A DNA stretch of 64,000 nucleotides from Smittia aterrima (Eukaryota > Arthropoda > Insecta > Diptera > Chironomidae): positions 10,664,001 to 10,728,000 of the forward strand of contig CP093831.1 in NCBI GenBank assembly GCA_033063855.1. The letters are read 5' to 3'. A program made the translations under genes and the position numbers. Position 1 is the first letter of the stretch, and each line of letters begins with the position of its first letter. The notes beneath the pieces are model-generated. The model saw only the letters and a program-made list of their open reading frames with translations, was not told where the DNA came from and searched no databases. Below are positions 61,050 to 64,000 of the stretch, piece by piece.

Positions 61050-61274
61050 ATGCTCTCTCGAAAAGAAAGCTCGAACATCCAATTTTGTCTTGGCTTCTCG
61101 ATTCTAGAAGACTCTGCTTCACCGAAACTGCTTCAAAACATAGGCGAATTGACCGATCGCTACAGGAAAAGAAAATTCAATTTGAAGTTTTCCGAGTTAT
61201 TTTTAGATGCAAAGCATGTTCTAGATCTTTCTCGTTTCTACGCTGAAAATTACTATAAAAGATCGAAGTTTTAA
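61050..61274 (+). CDS. Possible small protein upstream of UNC-45, perhaps same transcript
   Basis: A 74-codon open frame fills most of the 375 bp between BUD23 and the UNC-45 start. I do not recognise the product. It is helical-looking and charged (LLQNIGELTDRYRKRKFN, then FSELFLDAKHVLDLSRFY) with no low complexity, signal peptide or membrane segment. The start context (GACCAATG) is fair. Its TAA (61272-61274) directly abuts the ATG at 61275, which reads ATG AAA ATC then a good donor GTAAGT. Joined to the acceptor at 61340 this gives an in-frame N-terminal extension of UNC-45. It could be a bona fide short gene, a dicistronic partner or a long upstream ORF. Confidence 0.4.
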   Translation: MLSRKESSNIQFCLGFSILEDSASPKLLQNIGELTDRYRKRKFNLKFSELFLDAKHVLDLSRFYAENYYKRSKF

Positions 61275-61346
61275 ATGAAAATCGTAAGTTTTTGTGAAAT
61301 TGCAAAAGAAGAAATATCAAAAATTGTGATTCATTAACAGGAAAAC

Positions 61347-64000
61347 ATGGTTGAACCAACTGAAGACCCAAATGTCTTTAAAGAGAAGGGAAACAAAGCT
61401 TTCGGGCGGTCGGATTGGGATGAGGCAATCAGTTTCTACACGAAAGCAATAAAATTGGGTGAAAAGAGCAAAGATCTTCCCGTTTACTACAAGAATCGTG
61501 CTGCAGCTTATCTTAAGCAAGAAGCTTACGAACGAGCTTATGATGACTGTACCAAGTCCCTTGATCTTCAATCTAATGATCAGAAGGCTCTTTTCCGTCG
61601 TGTCCAAGCCTTGGAAGCTCTCGAAAGATACGAAGAAGCTTACAGAGATGCTCGAACCATCTGGAACAATGATCCAACTTTTAAAGTGATTCAGCCAACT
61701 CTCGAGAGATTGCACAAGATCGTTCAGGACCGTGTTGCATTAAATGCTCAAACTTCAACGAAAGTGAAGAAAATGTTCGAGCTCGCGTTCGATATTGCAG
61801 CTGAGAAGAGTAAACGTGAGACCGCGATGAGCAATTTGGTGGTTTTAGCTCGTGAAAATGCTGGAGCTGATATCATGTTCCGTGAAAATATTGCGACACA
61901 CGTTAGCAAATTGTTCAAAGTAGAAAAGAATGATGAAATTTTGATCAGCGCTATTCGCGTTATTGATGATATTTGTGCCAAGTCCCTTCACTATACGAAG
62001 AGCATCATTCGCGAGCTTGGTATCCCATGGTTCCTTCAAATTCTAGACAGCAAGAACCCAGATCGAGTTATGGCTGCACAGCATTGCCTTCAAGTCATTT
62101 TAAATGCGTTCTCCGGTCTAATCAATAAGGAAGAGGCTAAACCCGACCCACAACTTGTTGAAGATAATAAGAATGAGATTGAAACTCTTCTCACTTGTCT
62201 CTTGTATGCCACCACAGACCGAACAATCACTGGAGAAGCACGCGATGCAGTCGTTGAATTGTTGATCAGGAACGCTCATTACAAGACTCTTAACTGGGCA
62301 GAACGTCTTGTTGAACAAAAAGGTCTTCATCGGTTGATGGATATTTGCAGTGAACTCGAGGAATACAAATATGAGTCAGCTATGCCGATTACGCCATCGT
62401 CGCGAACGATTGCTTCAGTTTGTCTCGCGAGAATTTATGAGAACATGTATTACGATGAAGCGAGATCAAAGTTCTTGCATCAAATTGATGACTTCGTTAA
62501 AGACAAGTTGCTTAATCCTGACTTTGAATCAAAGGTTCGTGTTACGGTCGCCATCACTTCACTTCTGCTTGGACCATTGGAAGTTGGTAATCAAGTTTTT
62601 GCTAAAGAAGGAATTATGCAGATGATTCTGATGATGGCAACGGAAGATGATATTTTACAACAAAAAGTGTCGTGCGAGTGTCTCATCGCAGCAGCTTCAA
62701 AGAAAGACAAAGCGAAGGCTCTTGTAACAATGGGAGTTGATGTTTTGAAGAAGCTTTATCACTCGAAAGATGAGGGAATTAGAGTTCGAGCATTGGTTGG
62801 TTTATGTAAACTCGGAAGTTCCGGAGGTCTCGATGCTTCAGTCCGTCCATTTGCTGAAGGATCAATGCCTAAACTTGCCGAAGCTTGCCGTCGTTTCTTA
62901 ATCAAACCAGGCAAAGACAAGGACATCAGGAAGTTCGCTGCTGAAGGTCTCTCGTACCTCACACTCGACGCTGACGTGAAAGAAAAGTTAGTCGAAGACA
63001 AAGCCGCTATTCAAGCTCTCATCGAACTTGCCAAGTCTGGAGATCAGTCAGTGCTTTACGGTGTTGTCACGACGCTTGTCAACTTGGTTAATGCTTACGA
63101 AAAGCAGGAGCTTCTTCCAGAACTCGTTGAACTTGCTAAGTTTGCAAAGCATCACGTGCCCGAAGGTAAGAAATTATTTTTATTGACGTTTCTTTTATTC
63201 GATTATTAAAATCTTGATCCATAAAAATTTATCGCAGAACACGATCTCGATGATCAGGATTTTATTTCAAAACGTGTCATCGCGCTTGCGGAAGCAGGAG
63301 TCACAAGTGCTCTTGTAGCTTTGACCAAGACAGAAAGTGACAACTCAAGAGAAATGATTGCTCGAGTTTTCAACGCAATCTGCGCGGAGCAATCAGTTCG
63401 AGGAATTGTCGTTCAACAAGGTGGAGCGAAAGTGTTGCTTCCACTCGCTTTGAAAGGAACAGAAAAGGGCAAACGACATGCAGCTCAAGCTTTATCTCGC
63501 ATTGGAATAACGATCAATCCCGAACAAGCCTTCCCTGGTCAAAGATCTTTGGAAGTCATCAGACCATTGCTCAAACAACTTCATGACGATTACACGGCAC
63601 TCGAGAACTTTGAGGCTTTGATGGCATTATGCAATTTAGCTCAATGCAGCGACTCCATTCGCAACCGCATCATCAACGAAAAGGGAATGTTGAGAATTGA
63701 AGCTTTCCTAATGGAAGATCACATTCTTCTTACCAGAGCAGCTGCTCAGGTCATCTGCAACATGGTTTTATCTGACGATTACGTGAAAATGCACGAAGGC
63801 GACAATGATCGTGTTAAGTTCCTCTCACTGCTTTGTGAAGAAGAAGACGAGGAAACAGCAATCGCTTGCTCTGGTGCATTAGCAATGTTAACATCAGTTA
63901 GCGAGAAGTGTTGCGAAAAAATGTTATCATCTTCATCGTGGCTTGAAGTTCTTCACACGTTGGTTGCCAATCCGTTTCCGGCTGTTCAGTATCGCGGAAC
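61347..64000 (+). CDS. unc-45: UNC-45 myosin chaperone (TPR + UCS), 3' truncated by window
   Basis: Hsp90 co-chaperone that folds the myosin motor domain in muscle. Exons 61347-63165 and 63238-64000 (window end) give the first 860 residues; insect orthologues are about 940-950. The TPR domain (about 1-115) includes FKEKGNKAFGRSDWDEAISF and YYKNRAAAYLKQEAYERA. The central armadillo-type region and UCS domain follow, with the near-invariant SKKDKAKALV and GIRVRALVGLCKLGS, FLIKPGKDKDIRKFAAEGLS and GTEKGKRHAAQALSRIGITI blocks. An intron in the 5' region (61284-61340, 57 nt) ends just before the chosen ATG. Splicing it to the ATG at 61275 would add five residues (MKIEN) in frame. Confidence 0.95.

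Noticed and set aside
1..64000. tRNA genes, rRNA, transposon open frames, CRISPR arrays and satellite arrays
   Set aside because: No B-box-like GGTTCGAATCC, transposase or reverse transcriptase motif, terminal inverted repeat pair or regular tandem array was recognised by eye. Small or decayed elements could still be missed.

Overview
The window is nuclear DNA of an insect, most likely a nematoceran fly (Diptera). It is AT-rich, most introns are 50-65 nt with GT-AG ends, arthropod initiators (TCAGT) sit in front of several genes, and the proteins resemble Drosophila orthologues (laminin B1, Malvolio, crossbronx, Unc-45). A midge-like (chironomid-type) genome is my best guess; I cannot place it further.

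Layout. 1-7,970: no gene recognised. 8,024-11,413: RpL13A (-) head-to-head with cortactin (+). 12,632-15,601: an unrecognised coiled-coil protein (+), ending tail-to-tail against crossbronx (-), which is followed by TFIIH p62 (-). 19,102-21,539: the NRAMP metal transporter Malvolio (+). 22,686-23,880: a secreted Lys/His/Glu-rich DUF4779-type protein (+), tail-to-tail with a SMYD4-like SET/MYND protein (-). 27,937-28,489: a FAM107-family gene (+, 5' end not found). 30,721-37,583: laminin beta-1 (+, 17 exons). 38,244-48,332: six tandem CRAL-TRIO lipid-binding genes (+), here called CT1-CT6. 48,697-51,098: an EDEM2-like ER mannosidase-family protein (+). 51,410-55,029: Integrator subunit 3 (+), tail-to-tail with THOC5 (-), which is head-to-head with VPS37 (+). 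Then DNAJC30-like (-), BUD23 (-), a possible 74-codon ORF (+) and UNC-45 (+, cut by the window end).

Most genes are unrelated housekeeping or developmental loci packed closely. Two sets stand out. The CRAL-TRIO array is a recent family expansion in which introns come and go; in CT2, two introns in the same gene are clearly copies of each other, which points to intron gain. The VPS37 - DNAJC30 - BUD23 trio is the same trio that lies side by side in the human Williams-Beuren region, so it may be a very old gene neighbourhood.

Exon boundaries were worked out by hand from GT/AG sites and reading-frame continuity. Every multi-exon model given as complete sums to a whole number of codons.
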